A DNA stretch of 61,020 bases. Origin: JADJPL01 sp964607915 (GTDB lineage: Bacteria > Bacteroidota > Bacteroidia > Chitinophagales > Saprospiraceae). Of the stretch, positions 34,329 to 42,309 are shown piece by piece. Position numbers and translations under genes: made by a program. Within the stretch, counting starts at the first letter, position 1. Each line of letters opens with the position of its first letter. The notes beneath the pieces were generated by a model. It did not search any database, was not told the origin of the DNA, and worked only from the letters and a program-made list of their open reading frames with translations. The stretch lies in assembly GCA_964607915.1 (NCBI GenBank), contig CAZSMU010000002.1, forward strand, positions 1-61,020, given 5' to 3'.

Positions 34329-35567
34329 TTCGTGCGGACGCCCCCAGCCCCGGCCTTTTTTCCAGGCCTCCTCCAGCGCGCGGGCGGCTTTTAAACCTGC
34401 CAAATCGCCGGTCTTGAATACCATCCGGGTCAGATCGGGTTGCCCGGCATCCGTCCAGGCACTGAGCCAGGCACTGCCAATGGCTCGCACCGAATGGCGC
34501 ATGCGGCGCTCCACCATCCCGTTCAGGCCGTCTTGATACGCCGCTGCAAATTCCGGGCATTGGGTGCGGATACCCGCGCTGTTCCTGCTTTCGTAGCAAT
34601 ACTGCCGGTCGGCGGGAAAACTACCCCGCAAATTCCGCTCAATAGACAGCACACTATCTACCAGGCGATGGCTTTCCAGCACAATATCCCAATAGAACGC
34701 AGTAGGGTCGGAAATATATGCAGCGGTGCCCGTAAAAAAGTCGTAGCGCTCGTCGGCAAACAATTCGGGTATCCGGCTCTCCCAGAATGCGTGGATACCC
34801 AACTGGCCACTCAACTGCCCGTTGTAGTTACTGGTCGTGTGCAGAGGAACGTGTGCGTCCCCGATGTAGTGCCCCAATTCGGCAGAGAGCCGCAGAATGG
34901 AAGGCACATCGCCTTTCTCAAAGGCGCGGGTAAGCCGATTTTGCATGGAAACCAGGTGATACGGCAGTATGCCGTGCAGGGAGAACGTATCGATGGCCAC
35001 TATCTCCGCACAGGGAAAAGCCGTGCCCAAAAGGGCCTGCAGGCTATCGCATCCGATGCGTTTGTGCTCCTCGTAGTACTGTGGGAGCACCTGGGCGTTG
35101 AACCAGCGCTGGTACGCGCGCTTGTCCAGGCCCTCCCCCGGCCAATAGCGGAGCAGGGAAGAGTCGCAGGGGAACCAGCGCCCGCCCGATACCTCTACCC
35201 GCCCCGGACCGAGCAGGTGCAGGCTGTCTCCCCCCGGCCCTACTGCATAGATATCCGTAAGCAGCGCACAGGCTTCCGGCCATTGACGGGGAAGAGACGC
35301 AAAGGGGAACACGCCGTAGCGGTCCAGGTCTATAAAATGCCGGGGCGCCTCGTGCTTTGTGGCGTAGCGGCGCTTGTCGGGGTCCACCGCATGCTCGGTG
35401 AGGTACTCCAAATGTTTTTTATAGAAAAACACCATCCCAGGGGGCAGCGTGAACACGGCCAGACGGTTGATGCGGCGGTGCCCGAAAAAACCCCAGCGAT
35501 CCGGGGTTGAAGAGGTGCAAAACAGCAGGGCAGCCATCAATAGGGCAAAGAGGAGTACTCTGTACAT
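34326..35567 (-). CDS. Zinc-dependent phospholipase C / S1-P1 nuclease-like exported protein
   Basis: 413 residues. The N-terminal signal MYRVLLFALLMAALLFC is followed by mature WGFFGHRRINRLAVFTLP. His-rich metal motifs are spread as in the S1/P1-PLC fold: WGFFGHRRINR, EAPRHFIDLDRYG, LSAELGHYIGDAHVPLHTT and IHAFWESRIPEL. The His-x3-Asp-x-His (HYIGDAH) is the trinuclear zinc motif. It probably hydrolyses phosphodiesters (lipid or nucleic acid) outside the cytoplasm. Its TAG stop coincides with the tip of a repeat half-element. Confidence 0.85.
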   Translation of the reverse strand: MYRVLLFALLMAALLFCTSSTPDRWGFFGHRRINRLAVFTLPPGMVFFYKKHLEYLTEHAVDPDKRRYATKHEAPRHFIDLDRYGVFPFASLPRQWPEACALLTDIYAVGPGGDSLHLLGPGRVEVSGGRWFPCDSSLLRYWPGEGLDKRAYQRWFNAQVLPQYYEEHKRIGCDSLQALLGTAFPCAEIVAIDTFSLHGILPYHLVSMQNRLTRAFEKGDVPSILRLSAELGHYIGDAHVPLHTTSNYNGQLSGQLGIHAFWESRIPELFADERYDFFTGTAAYISDPTAFYWDIVLESHRLVDSVLSIERNLRGSFPADRQYCYESRNSAGIRTQCPEFAAAYQDGLNGMVERRMRHSVRAIGSAWLSAWTDAGQPDLTRMVFKTGDLAGLKAARALEEAWKKGRGWGRPHE

Positions 35568-35690
35568 AGCGCAAAGGGTTTAGGGTGCCCGTATTACCAC
35601 CGCCGGTCGGGAGTCGGTATGAAATAACAAATACAATACGCCTAAAAAAAGTTCCCATCCGATGGTCCCAATACGCCCGGACAGTATCTT

Positions 35691-35750
35691 CAGCAAAAAA
35701 ATATATGATTTGTGCTGGTTAACCAGCACAAATCATATATTTTTTTGCTG
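35691..35750. repeat. Perfect 60-bp palindrome without a loop
   Basis: Bases 35691-35720 (starting CAGCAAAAAAATATATGA) are the exact reverse complement of 35721-35750, with the centre CTGGTTAACCAG at 35720/35721. CTGGTTAA recurs at 35748-35755. It adjoins the 5' end of a truncated gene remnant. The 35568-35930 interval holds only this palindrome, the remnant and a half-element. Confidence 0.95.
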
Positions 35751-35762
35751 GTTAATCTGTAA

Positions 35763-35915
35763 AATGAAGCGGGGGGAAAACTGTACGGTTTTGAATTCAA
35801 ATGGGGAGAGGGCACTCCCAAAGCACCCAAAGCCTGGACAGACAACTACCCCCTCGCGGATTTTCAAGTGGTGAACCGTCGCAATTTCATGGATTTTATA
35901 CGCTTAAAGGATTAG
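35763..35915 (+). pseudogene. C-terminal remnant of a DUF4143-type AAA ATPase gene
   Basis: In-frame from 35763 to TAG 35913-35915 the plus strand encodes NEAGGKLYGFEFKWGEG, then APKAWTDNYPLADFQVVNRR, ending FIRLKD. The pattern GKLYGFEFKW...PKAW...YP...F.V.N..N..DF is the usual C-terminus of AAA+ ATPases with a DUF4143 domain, about 400 residues in full. An in-frame TAA at 35760 and the palindrome just before it end the homology, so the first roughly 350 codons are gone. It is nonfunctional; its stop is followed at once by a repeat half-element. Confidence 0.6.
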
Positions 35916-35933
35916 CCGCGCGCAACAAGTCTA
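35914..35933. repeat. Half-element tip between two stop codons
   Basis: CCGCGCGCAACAAGTCTA. The final CTA is the TAG stop of the minus-strand DUF4340 gene, and the left side begins at the TAG of the plus-strand remnant. Confidence 0.65.
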
Positions 35934-36929
35934 CTCAAAGAAAAACGGATACCCCCAAAAGACCTTGCGGAACACCCGGTTTTGGACGAGCAGGAAGTCG
36001 CCCCGGTCTGTGGCGGCGAAGAAGCGCTCCGTCTCGCCATTAGCGGGAATCCCGGCACTGTCCGCAGGATTGGAGAGAGGGTAAAAGCGCACCTTTTTTT
36101 CTCCGCCTTGCGCATAGCCCATCGCGATTTCGGCAAAGGGCAGCATCTGCCGGATAGAGTCCTGGTAGGGGTAGTCATTCTCGAACGCCTCGGCCCCGAG
36201 CTGTTCAAAGCCAACTAAAAAGGCTTCTGCTGCGCCGGGTCGCATGGGCCGGGTGCTCCGGGGGGTATTGGGGTAAAAAGGGGTCACCTCAAAGCTTCCC
36301 TGCTTTTTTTCGAGTCGGAACGACATATTGCGCTGACGGGGATATTCGATACTCACCCAGCGGATAGCATCGGGATCCTCGGCAAAAACGCTGCGATCGC
36401 GCCAGTCCTCCCCGCGCAGGTTATAGCGGAAGCGCAGGTTTCCCTCCCAGCCGGGTAGCTCGGCCACATAGGGTTGGTCGTACCCTTCCCGGATGACGAA
36501 TGTCCCGCGCTCGTCGGGGGTAGCTCCCCCGACGTAATAGACCTTCAACAGTTTTCCCGACGGGTCGTAGATTTCTACCTTTATGCCCTCCGTTGCCAGG
36601 TTTTTCACCATCTGGGGTACAGCAGCCTGTGCAGGCTTGTACGCGATGGTGATGCGCGTGATGGCATCGAGCAGGTTGGCCATGGCCGTAGGGCGTGCTT
36701 TCCAGCGGCCGTTGTACTGCCATTCGCTGCCGTTGCGCGTCAGGCGCACGATTTCCCCGTCCCGCCATACCAGTGCGATTTTTCCGATGCGGGATTCCTC
36801 GACAGCGAAACTGCGCTCTTCGGCGAGGGGGCTGCCCGCACCTTTTTTTTCTTGCATCCAGTACCAAGTACTCGCAGCTCCCAGCAGGAGGAAAAGCAAG
36901 CCCAGAGGGAGCAGGGTGTTCTTTTTCAT
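35931..36929 (-). CDS. DUF4340 domain protein, membrane-anchored
   Basis: 332 residues. An N-terminal anchor (LLPLGLLFLLLGAASTWYWM) is followed by the DUF4340 pattern: IGKIALVWRDGEIVRLTRNGSEW, TAMANLLDAITRITI, a KVEIYDPSGKLLKVYYVGG strand pair and RFRYNLRGEDWRDRSVF. DUF4340 proteins often follow gldG-like ABC genes, as here (9 nt after gldFG), and are presumed periplasmic partners of that transporter. The last TAG is donated by a repeat tip. Confidence 0.85.
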   Translation of the reverse strand: MKKNTLLPLGLLFLLLGAASTWYWMQEKKGAGSPLAEERSFAVEESRIGKIALVWRDGEIVRLTRNGSEWQYNGRWKARPTAMANLLDAITRITIAYKPAQAAVPQMVKNLATEGIKVEIYDPSGKLLKVYYVGGATPDERGTFVIREGYDQPYVAELPGWEGNLRFRYNLRGEDWRDRSVFAEDPDAIRWVSIEYPRQRNMSFRLEKKQGSFEVTPFYPNTPRSTRPMRPGAAEAFLVGFEQLGAEAFENDYPYQDSIRQMLPFAEIAMGYAQGGEKKVRFYPLSNPADSAGIPANGETERFFAATDRGDFLLVQNRVFRKVFWGYPFFFE

Positions 36930-36938
36930 GGTCTAAGG

Positions 36939-39353
36939 TTATGCCCTGCCGTAACGCCGCCTGCGCAACGCCTGGTAAACCGCCCCGAACAGCAACAGGC
37001 CAGCCAGGGGCGCACCGAGGTTGAGCAGGCGCCATTTCGTACGCTCGGCCTGTGCCCGGGGCGTGTCCAGCAAGCGCAGATCCACGTTTTTGCCCCGCGC
37101 TTCCACTACGCCTGTATCGTCGAGCAGATATTCTATGGCATTTAGTAAAAAGTCTTTGTTATCAAAGGTATAGCGCACGAAGCGGTTGTAGCCCAGCGGT
37201 ATGACTTCCCCACTCTGTCGGTTGATTGCATTTCTGGCGATATCTCCATCGCTTACTACGATCATCCTGTTTTGCGGACTGAGGGCGCGAAAGGGGGTGC
37301 CGAGTTGTTCGAGGCCCTCTTTCATGTCCTGTGTCAGGCGGTTCTCGTACATCGAGGAGAATTCGCCTTCCAGAAGCAGTCCGAGGGGTTGCGGCCCTTT
37401 GTCGAATTTGCTGGCGTCCAGGGGGTAGCGCATGAAGTCGAAATCCATGCGCAGGGGAAGCAACTGGTAGCGACTCCGGGGGGAGGAACGCAGCAGCACG
37501 GTGCGCCGGAGGCTGGTCTTCGTGCGCACGGTCGTATCTATACTGCTCGGATAGAGCAAGTTGACCGGTCCCAGGTTCTTCACCACGGGGTGTGGCGCGT
37601 TGGGGGTAACGACTACATGATAGGGGTACTCAAACAACTGCATCTGAGGTTGGTCTCCCATTTGTCCGGTCACCAGTTCTATTCCCGTGCACTGCATGTC
37701 GAGTACGAGGTTGGGCTGGATGCGGATGCCGTATCGAAACAACAAGTCGTCAATCCCCAGGCGGTATTCCGAGGGCATGAACTCTTTTCTGCCATTCAAG
37801 CTGTCGAGATCTACGGCAATGGCATCGAGCAACCACAATACCTTGCCGCCCTGCATCACGTACTGGTCTATTTTGAATTTGTCTTTTTCGGAAAAAGACG
37901 CACGGGGTTTGGCCACTACCAGTACCCCGATTTCAGGGTCTATGTGGGTGACGCTGTCCAGTACCAGGCGCCCGGTGTTGTAGTATTGGCGCAGGGAGCG
38001 CTCCAGATCGGCCGTTTCGTAGCGGTCGAGTTCCCCGTGGCCGGTTGTGAAGGCGATGGCCGGTTTCTCTGCGCGCTGGATTTGGCGCACGGCGTTGGCC
38101 AGCTTGTATTCCAGGAAGCGGATCGCCTTGTTGAGGCTTTCCTCTGTGACCCCGGGGCCACCTTCCATCAGGTTAACGGGCAGGCTGCGGCCTTTGAAAT
38201 AGACTACTGCATACGGCAACACCGCTTTGGTCGTGCTTTCCGATTGCCCGGGCATGCGCAGGGAGATGGGGCGCAACCCCTCCTCGCGATAGCTTTCCAG
38301 GCGGCTGTTCACCGCTTTGACCGGACCGGCAAACGGGTCTTCAAATTGATACTCCACAAATCCCGATTCCGAGCGGAAGTCTTCGAGCATATCCTCCGCA
38401 GCGGTCTGAAGGCGCTTGAATCCGGCGGGGAAATCGCCTCCGAGCAATACTTTTACAAACAATACGTCATCAAGCCCGCGCAGCAACTGCCGCGTTCCCT
38501 TCGTGAGCGTGTAGCGCTTATCGGCCGTCAGGTCGAGATAGCCGTACAGCGCCGTATCCCCCAAACGGGCATTGGCCAGGATATTGGCGAAAAGGAGGAT
38601 ACCCGCTATCAGCCCCAGGCGGAGCACCTCACCCCGGTAAAGCGCCCAGTGAGTGAGCGATAAAAAGAGCACAATGAGCGACAGGAAATAGAGGATGTCC
38701 CGGGAGTCCAGTACACCCCGACTCAAAGAGCGATAGTGGTACTGGATACCCAGCTTTTGTACCAGGTCGTCGCCCCTGCCCACGAATACCGGCAACTCGC
38801 TGAAATAATCGAATCCATTCAGCAACAAGAAGCCGGCCAGCGCTGCAAATGCAAAAGCAGCAATCTGACTGCTGGTCCAGGTGGAGGCAAAAATACCGAT
38901 CGCTGCAAAAACACCGGCCAACAGAAACAAACCGACATACGAACCGGCAACGGCCCCCGTATCGATGTTGCCCACCGGGGAGCCCAACTGGTAAACGGTA
39001 TAGTAGTACAGCAGAGTAGGCAAAAGGGAGAAAAAGACCATCGTCATCACGGCGAGGTATTTGCCGCCCACGATTTCCCAGGAGCGCAGTGGTTTAGTCA
39101 AAAGCGTCTCTATCGTCCCGTGCATGCGCTCTTCGGCGAAGGCGCGCATCGTCAGGGCAGGAAGAAGGATCAGGAATACCAGCGGGGCATTGTCGAACAA
39201 GGGGTCGAGGGTCGCGTGGTTGTATTCGAGCAGGCTGGACCCCGGAAATACGAAAAGGAGCAGCCCGAGGAGGATCAGGAAGGTACCAATGACCATATAC
39301 CCCGCCAGGGAGCTGAAAAAGGCATTGATTTCTTTGCGGTAAATGGCTAACAT
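36939..39353 (-). CDS. Fused GldF-GldG gliding-motility ABC transporter permease/substrate-binding-like protein
   Basis: 804 residues. The N-terminal 240 are GldF: six membrane helices with MLAIYRKEINAFFSSLAGYM and FAEERMHGTIETLLTKPLRSWEIV. The rest is GldG: helix RLGLIAGILLFANILA, then a periplasmic GldG/DUF4350-like region (LDDVLFVKVLLGGDFPAGFKRLQ, AIAFTTGHGELDRYE, GGKVLWLLDAIAVDLDSL) and a final helix (LLNLGAPLAGLLLFGAVYQALRR). In Flavobacterium these are two genes; here one. With GldA it forms the ABC transporter required for gliding. It starts 5 nt after the upstream secreted-protein gene. Confidence 0.92.
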   Translation of the reverse strand: MLAIYRKEINAFFSSLAGYMVIGTFLILLGLLLFVFPGSSLLEYNHATLDPLFDNAPLVFLILLPALTMRAFAEERMHGTIETLLTKPLRSWEIVGGKYLAVMTMVFFSLLPTLLYYYTVYQLGSPVGNIDTGAVAGSYVGLFLLAGVFAAIGIFASTWTSSQIAAFAFAALAGFLLLNGFDYFSELPVFVGRGDDLVQKLGIQYHYRSLSRGVLDSRDILYFLSLIVLFLSLTHWALYRGEVLRLGLIAGILLFANILANARLGDTALYGYLDLTADKRYTLTKGTRQLLRGLDDVLFVKVLLGGDFPAGFKRLQTAAEDMLEDFRSESGFVEYQFEDPFAGPVKAVNSRLESYREEGLRPISLRMPGQSESTTKAVLPYAVVYFKGRSLPVNLMEGGPGVTEESLNKAIRFLEYKLANAVRQIQRAEKPAIAFTTGHGELDRYETADLERSLRQYYNTGRLVLDSVTHIDPEIGVLVVAKPRASFSEKDKFKIDQYVMQGGKVLWLLDAIAVDLDSLNGRKEFMPSEYRLGIDDLLFRYGIRIQPNLVLDMQCTGIELVTGQMGDQPQMQLFEYPYHVVVTPNAPHPVVKNLGPVNLLYPSSIDTTVRTKTSLRRTVLLRSSPRSRYQLLPLRMDFDFMRYPLDASKFDKGPQPLGLLLEGEFSSMYENRLTQDMKEGLEQLGTPFRALSPQNRMIVVSDGDIARNAINRQSGEVIPLGYNRFVRYTFDNKDFLLNAIEYLLDDTGVVEARGKNVDLRLLDTPRAQAERTKWRLLNLGAPLAGLLLFGAVYQALRRRRYGRA

Positions 39354-39358
39354 ACTGC

Positions 39359-40018
39359 CTAAAAGGGATTGCGTTGGTTAAATACTTCGATCGCCTTGAG
39401 CATCTTTTCACGGTCGGGTTCCTGCAACTGGCCGAGGGCCCGCCGCAGCTCTGCGTCGCCTGCCAACCAGGCCGATACACTGGGCAGGTCGAAGGGGCGG
39501 ATTTCCCCGGTCTTGAACAGGAGGATGCGCTCGCGCTGCTCTTTCGAGCTTCTGGGCACTTTCCCCTTTCGGAAGGGCTGGCCCGTCAGGGGGTTGTACG
39601 CCGCTACTTCTATGGTGTCGCGCACCACGCCTTCGTATGAGAAATAGGATACGGCCCCGAAGGGTTGCAGCCGTACGAATACCGCAGAGGAGCGCCTGGT
39701 ACTATCTACAGGAACGCGCAGGGCCGGCTTGCCGTCCACGCAAAGCCCCCAGAACCCGGAGGGCGACAGTTCCGCACCGGATGGGTCGGATAGCGCGGCA
39801 ATGGTCGTAGCCCCCGACTCCGGGTTGTGGAACCAATCTCCCCGCACCTCATTCCAGGTCAGATCCGGACGGTTCGCCTGAAAGGATGCGTAGGTACGGT
39901 ATAAGCCGTCGTTCCAGCGGCGCGGCGCAGGCGCCTTGCCCCGTCCCTGCGCCACCGCATCGACCCCTGTCGTGCACAGTATCGCTATTAGTATGCCCCA
40001 TGCGCTGTATATCCGCAT
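39359..40018 (-). CDS. Secreted protein of unknown function inside the gld operon
   Basis: 219 residues with signal peptide MRIYSAWGILIAILCTTGVDAVAQ. The mature region has RWNDGLYRTYASFQANRPDL at the start, a central beta-rich part (GFWGLCVDGKPALRV, GAVSYFSYEGVV) and a helical end (ALGQLQEPDREKMLKAIEVFNQRNPF). I do not recognise the family; Bacteroidota proteins beginning 'G.Y.t...F..N.P' are common envelope hypotheticals. It starts 1 nt after the gldA stop and ends 5 nt before gldFG, so it is certainly co-transcribed with the gliding ABC genes. Confidence 0.72.
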   Translation of the reverse strand: MRIYSAWGILIAILCTTGVDAVAQGRGKAPAPRRWNDGLYRTYASFQANRPDLTWNEVRGDWFHNPESGATTIAALSDPSGAELSPSGFWGLCVDGKPALRVPVDSTRRSSAVFVRLQPFGAVSYFSYEGVVRDTIEVAAYNPLTGQPFRKGKVPRSSKEQRERILLFKTGEIRPFDLPSVSAWLAGDAELRRALGQLQEPDREKMLKAIEVFNQRNPF

Positions 40019-40019
40019 T

Positions 40020-40937
40020 TTACCTCGTTTTAGATTGGGTCAATTCCTGGAAGGCCTGCTCTACCGATGTGCTTTCCTGGTGTAGTTCTATCAGCACCAG
40101 TTTTTGCGCCACGGAAAACTGGAACAGCGCAGGCCGGAGGTCTGTTCCTTTTTGGGCAAAAACCTGTACGCGATGCCCATGCTGCGCCTGTACCCGCCGA
40201 ACCCCGGGAATCCTCTGCAGCAGCGCAGGGGCGACGGCCGTCGTCCATTCTGCCGTCACGCATACTTCGCCCTGGATGCGGGACTGAAGCTCTTCAATCG
40301 GGTCATCGGCCACGATTTTACCTTGGTTGATGATCACCACGCGATCGCACACCGCCTGTACCTCCTGCATGATATGGGTGGAAAAAATCAGGGTCTTCTC
40401 CTGCCCCAAGTGCCGAATCAACTGGCGTATTTCCTGCAACTGATTGGGATCCAATCCTGTAGTAGGTTCATCCAGAATCAGTACCGGGGGGTCGTGCAAC
40501 AACGCCTGTGCCAGGCCAACCCGCTGGCGATACCCTTTCGACAGGGCCGATATCGGCTTGTGCGCTTCCCTGCCAAGGCCCGTCTGCTCCACGACCTCTG
40601 CTATGCGGCGCCCCGCTTGGCCTACGCGGTGCAGCCGCGCGGCGAAAGCCAGGAACTCCCGCACGTACATATCTTTGTACAAAGGGTTGTGCTCCGGCAG
40701 ATAGCCTAATTGCCGACGTACCTCCAGGGGCGATACCGCCACGTCGTACCCGCAGACCAGCGCCTTGCCGGAACTCGCCGGGATATACCCCGTCAGGATT
40801 TTCATCGTCGTCGTCTTCCCCGCCCCGTTGGGCCCGAGGAAGCCCAGCACTTCTCCCGCACGCGCCTCGAAGGATATTCCGTCCAGGGCGCGCTGTGTGC
40901 CATAATTTTTTACCAATGCTTCTACTATAACCGACAT
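40020..40937 (-). CDS. gldA: Gliding motility ABC transporter ATP-binding protein GldA
   Basis: 305 residues from ATG 40937; the reading frame extends to 41027 but would cross the predicted -7 box at 40962. Walker A FLGPNGAGKTTTMK, signature LSKGYRQRVGLAQAL, Walker B VLILDEPTTGLDPNQL, H-loop IFSTHIMQEV. The C-terminal region (about 220-300) matches GldA-type extensions (VCDRVVIINQGKIVADD...). It powers the GldF/GldG membrane components encoded two genes downstream. First gene of a four-gene operon. Confidence 0.92.
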   Translation of the reverse strand: MSVIVEALVKNYGTQRALDGISFEARAGEVLGFLGPNGAGKTTTMKILTGYIPASSGKALVCGYDVAVSPLEVRRQLGYLPEHNPLYKDMYVREFLAFAARLHRVGQAGRRIAEVVEQTGLGREAHKPISALSKGYRQRVGLAQALLHDPPVLILDEPTTGLDPNQLQEIRQLIRHLGQEKTLIFSTHIMQEVQAVCDRVVIINQGKIVADDPIEELQSRIQGEVCVTAEWTTAVAPALLQRIPGVRRVQAQHGHRVQVFAQKGTDLRPALFQFSVAQKLVLIELHQESTSVEQAFQELTQSKTR

Positions 40938-40961
40938 GCAGTCCGTATTTTGAGCGGCAGG

Positions 40962-40969
40962 CAAAGCTA
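40962..40969 (-). promoter_or_regulatory. -7 box upstream of gldA
   Basis: TAGCTTTG on the minus strand, a perfect TAnnTTTG, 24 nt before ATG 40937. No convincing -33 TTG was found at the right distance. Confidence 0.4.
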
Positions 40970-41106
40970 CGCAGAGATTGCGGTTTTTTTGCCGCCAGAT
41001 ACTCGTACAAAACGCAGGCTTTTTCACACGGTTTTAACCCGGATGGAAAACCGCCTGTGCGTAGAACGATTTATTCGGCTTTATTTCGTTTTTAACCCAT
41101 AAAAAA

Positions 41107-42234
41107 ATGACCACTAACCCTTCGATTGTACGGATAGACATTTTTAAAATGAATATCCCCCTTCATGAGCCCTTTGTAATTTCGCTGGAGACCATCACCC
41201 ATGCGGAAAACCTGCTCGTCTGCCTCACCTCCGAGAGCGGGCACCGGGGATACGGGGAGTGCAGCCCCTATCGCCGGATTGCCGGTGAGACGCAGGACAG
41301 TGGCTATTCGGTGGCTCCCCTGCTGGCTCGAGCAATCCTGGGACGAGACGCACTACAGGTACCTGGTTCGGTGAGGGCCATGGATAGGGCGATTGCCGGG
41401 AACCGCTGTATCAAGAGCGCTTTCGATCTCGCCCTTTACGACCTCGCTGCCCGTTGCCTCGACATGCCCTTATACCGCTACCTGGGGGGTCAAAACGACA
41501 AGATACTACGCACGGATATGACCGTCAGCATGTTATCCCCTGATGCCATGGCGGCGGCGGCCCTCCGCTTCCGGGAAGCGGGCTTTGATGCCATCAAACT
41601 GAAGCTGGGCGGGGGATTGCCCATAGACCCAGCGCGCGTAAAGGCCGTCCGCCAAGCGGTAGGGCCGGACATTGCCCTTCGGGTAGATGCCAACCAGGCC
41701 TGGGACCCGGCCACGGCGATACAGGTACTGCGGCAAATAGCCCCCTTTGATATCCAGTACTGCGAACAGCCCATCGCGGCTTCTCTCTGGACCCAACTGC
41801 CCGAAGTGCGCCGCCAGAGCCCCATCCCTATCATGGCCGATGAAGCCCTTTTTGACCACTTCGACGCACTGCGGCTCGCGCAACTGGGCGCCTGCGATCT
41901 GTTCAACATAAAGCTGTCAAAAGCCGGCGGTATAGCAAATGCGGTCAAGATCGCCCATATCGCCGAGGCGGCGGGGCTCGTCTGCCAGGTCGGTTGCTTC
42001 TCGGAGAGCCGCATCGGCATGAGCGCCCTGGCGCATTTCGCGCTCGCCACCGACCAGGTTCAGTACTACGACCTCGACGCGCCCCTCATGCTCTCCCTCG
42101 ACCCAGCTATCGGCGGCATCCAGTACCATCCCGGCGGGCGGGTCAGCGTACCGGATGACGCCCCTGGCATAGGTGCCGTACCCGATGAGGCGTTTCTTTC
42201 CACACTCGAGCACCTCAGCCTCGAGGTGGCGTAA
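41107..42234 (+). CDS. Dipeptide epimerase (L-Ala-D/L-Glu epimerase-like), enolase superfamily
   Basis: 375 residues. N-terminal capping domain (1-120) and a (beta/alpha)7 barrel. Catalytic residues are all present: Lys164 and Lys166 (AIKLKLG), metal ligands Asp194 (RVDANQAW), Glu220 (YCEQPI) and Asp245 (MADEAL), and Lys269 (FNIKLSKAGG). Positions and spacing nearly match those known for the Bacillus L-Ala-D/L-Glu epimerase (K160/K162, D191, E219, D244, K268). That enzyme epimerises murein-derived Ala-Glu dipeptide for catabolism, which fits the murQ locus elsewhere in the window. Exact dipeptide specificity cannot be read. Confidence 0.85.
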   Translation: MTTNPSIVRIDIFKMNIPLHEPFVISLETITHAENLLVCLTSESGHRGYGECSPYRRIAGETQDSGYSVAPLLARAILGRDALQVPGSVRAMDRAIAGNRCIKSAFDLALYDLAARCLDMPLYRYLGGQNDKILRTDMTVSMLSPDAMAAAALRFREAGFDAIKLKLGGGLPIDPARVKAVRQAVGPDIALRVDANQAWDPATAIQVLRQIAPFDIQYCEQPIAASLWTQLPEVRRQSPIPIMADEALFDHFDALRLAQLGACDLFNIKLSKAGGIANAVKIAHIAEAAGLVCQVGCFSESRIGMSALAHFALATDQVQYYDLDAPLMLSLDPAIGGIQYHPGGRVSVPDDAPGIGAVPDEAFLSTLEHLSLEVA

Positions 42235-42247
42235 ACGTCCGATGCCC

Positions 42248-42269
42248 AACCCCTCGCAACGAGTCCATT
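42248..42269. repeat. Half-element tip
   Basis: AACCCCTCGCAACGAGTCCA, 14 nt after the epimerase stop codon, in the gap between two convergent genes. Confidence 0.6.
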
Positions 42270-42309
42270 GAAGAAACGATGCCGCCCACCGGAGAAATGG
42301 CAAACCCCG

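Noticed and set aside
35662..35874. 70-codon plus-strand frame across the 60-bp palindrome
   Set aside because: Coding reading is forced by the palindrome; the real homology (DUF4143 tail) is in a different frame.
37272..38663. 463-codon plus-strand frame opposite gldFG
   Set aside because: Antisense shadow of the GldFG fusion.
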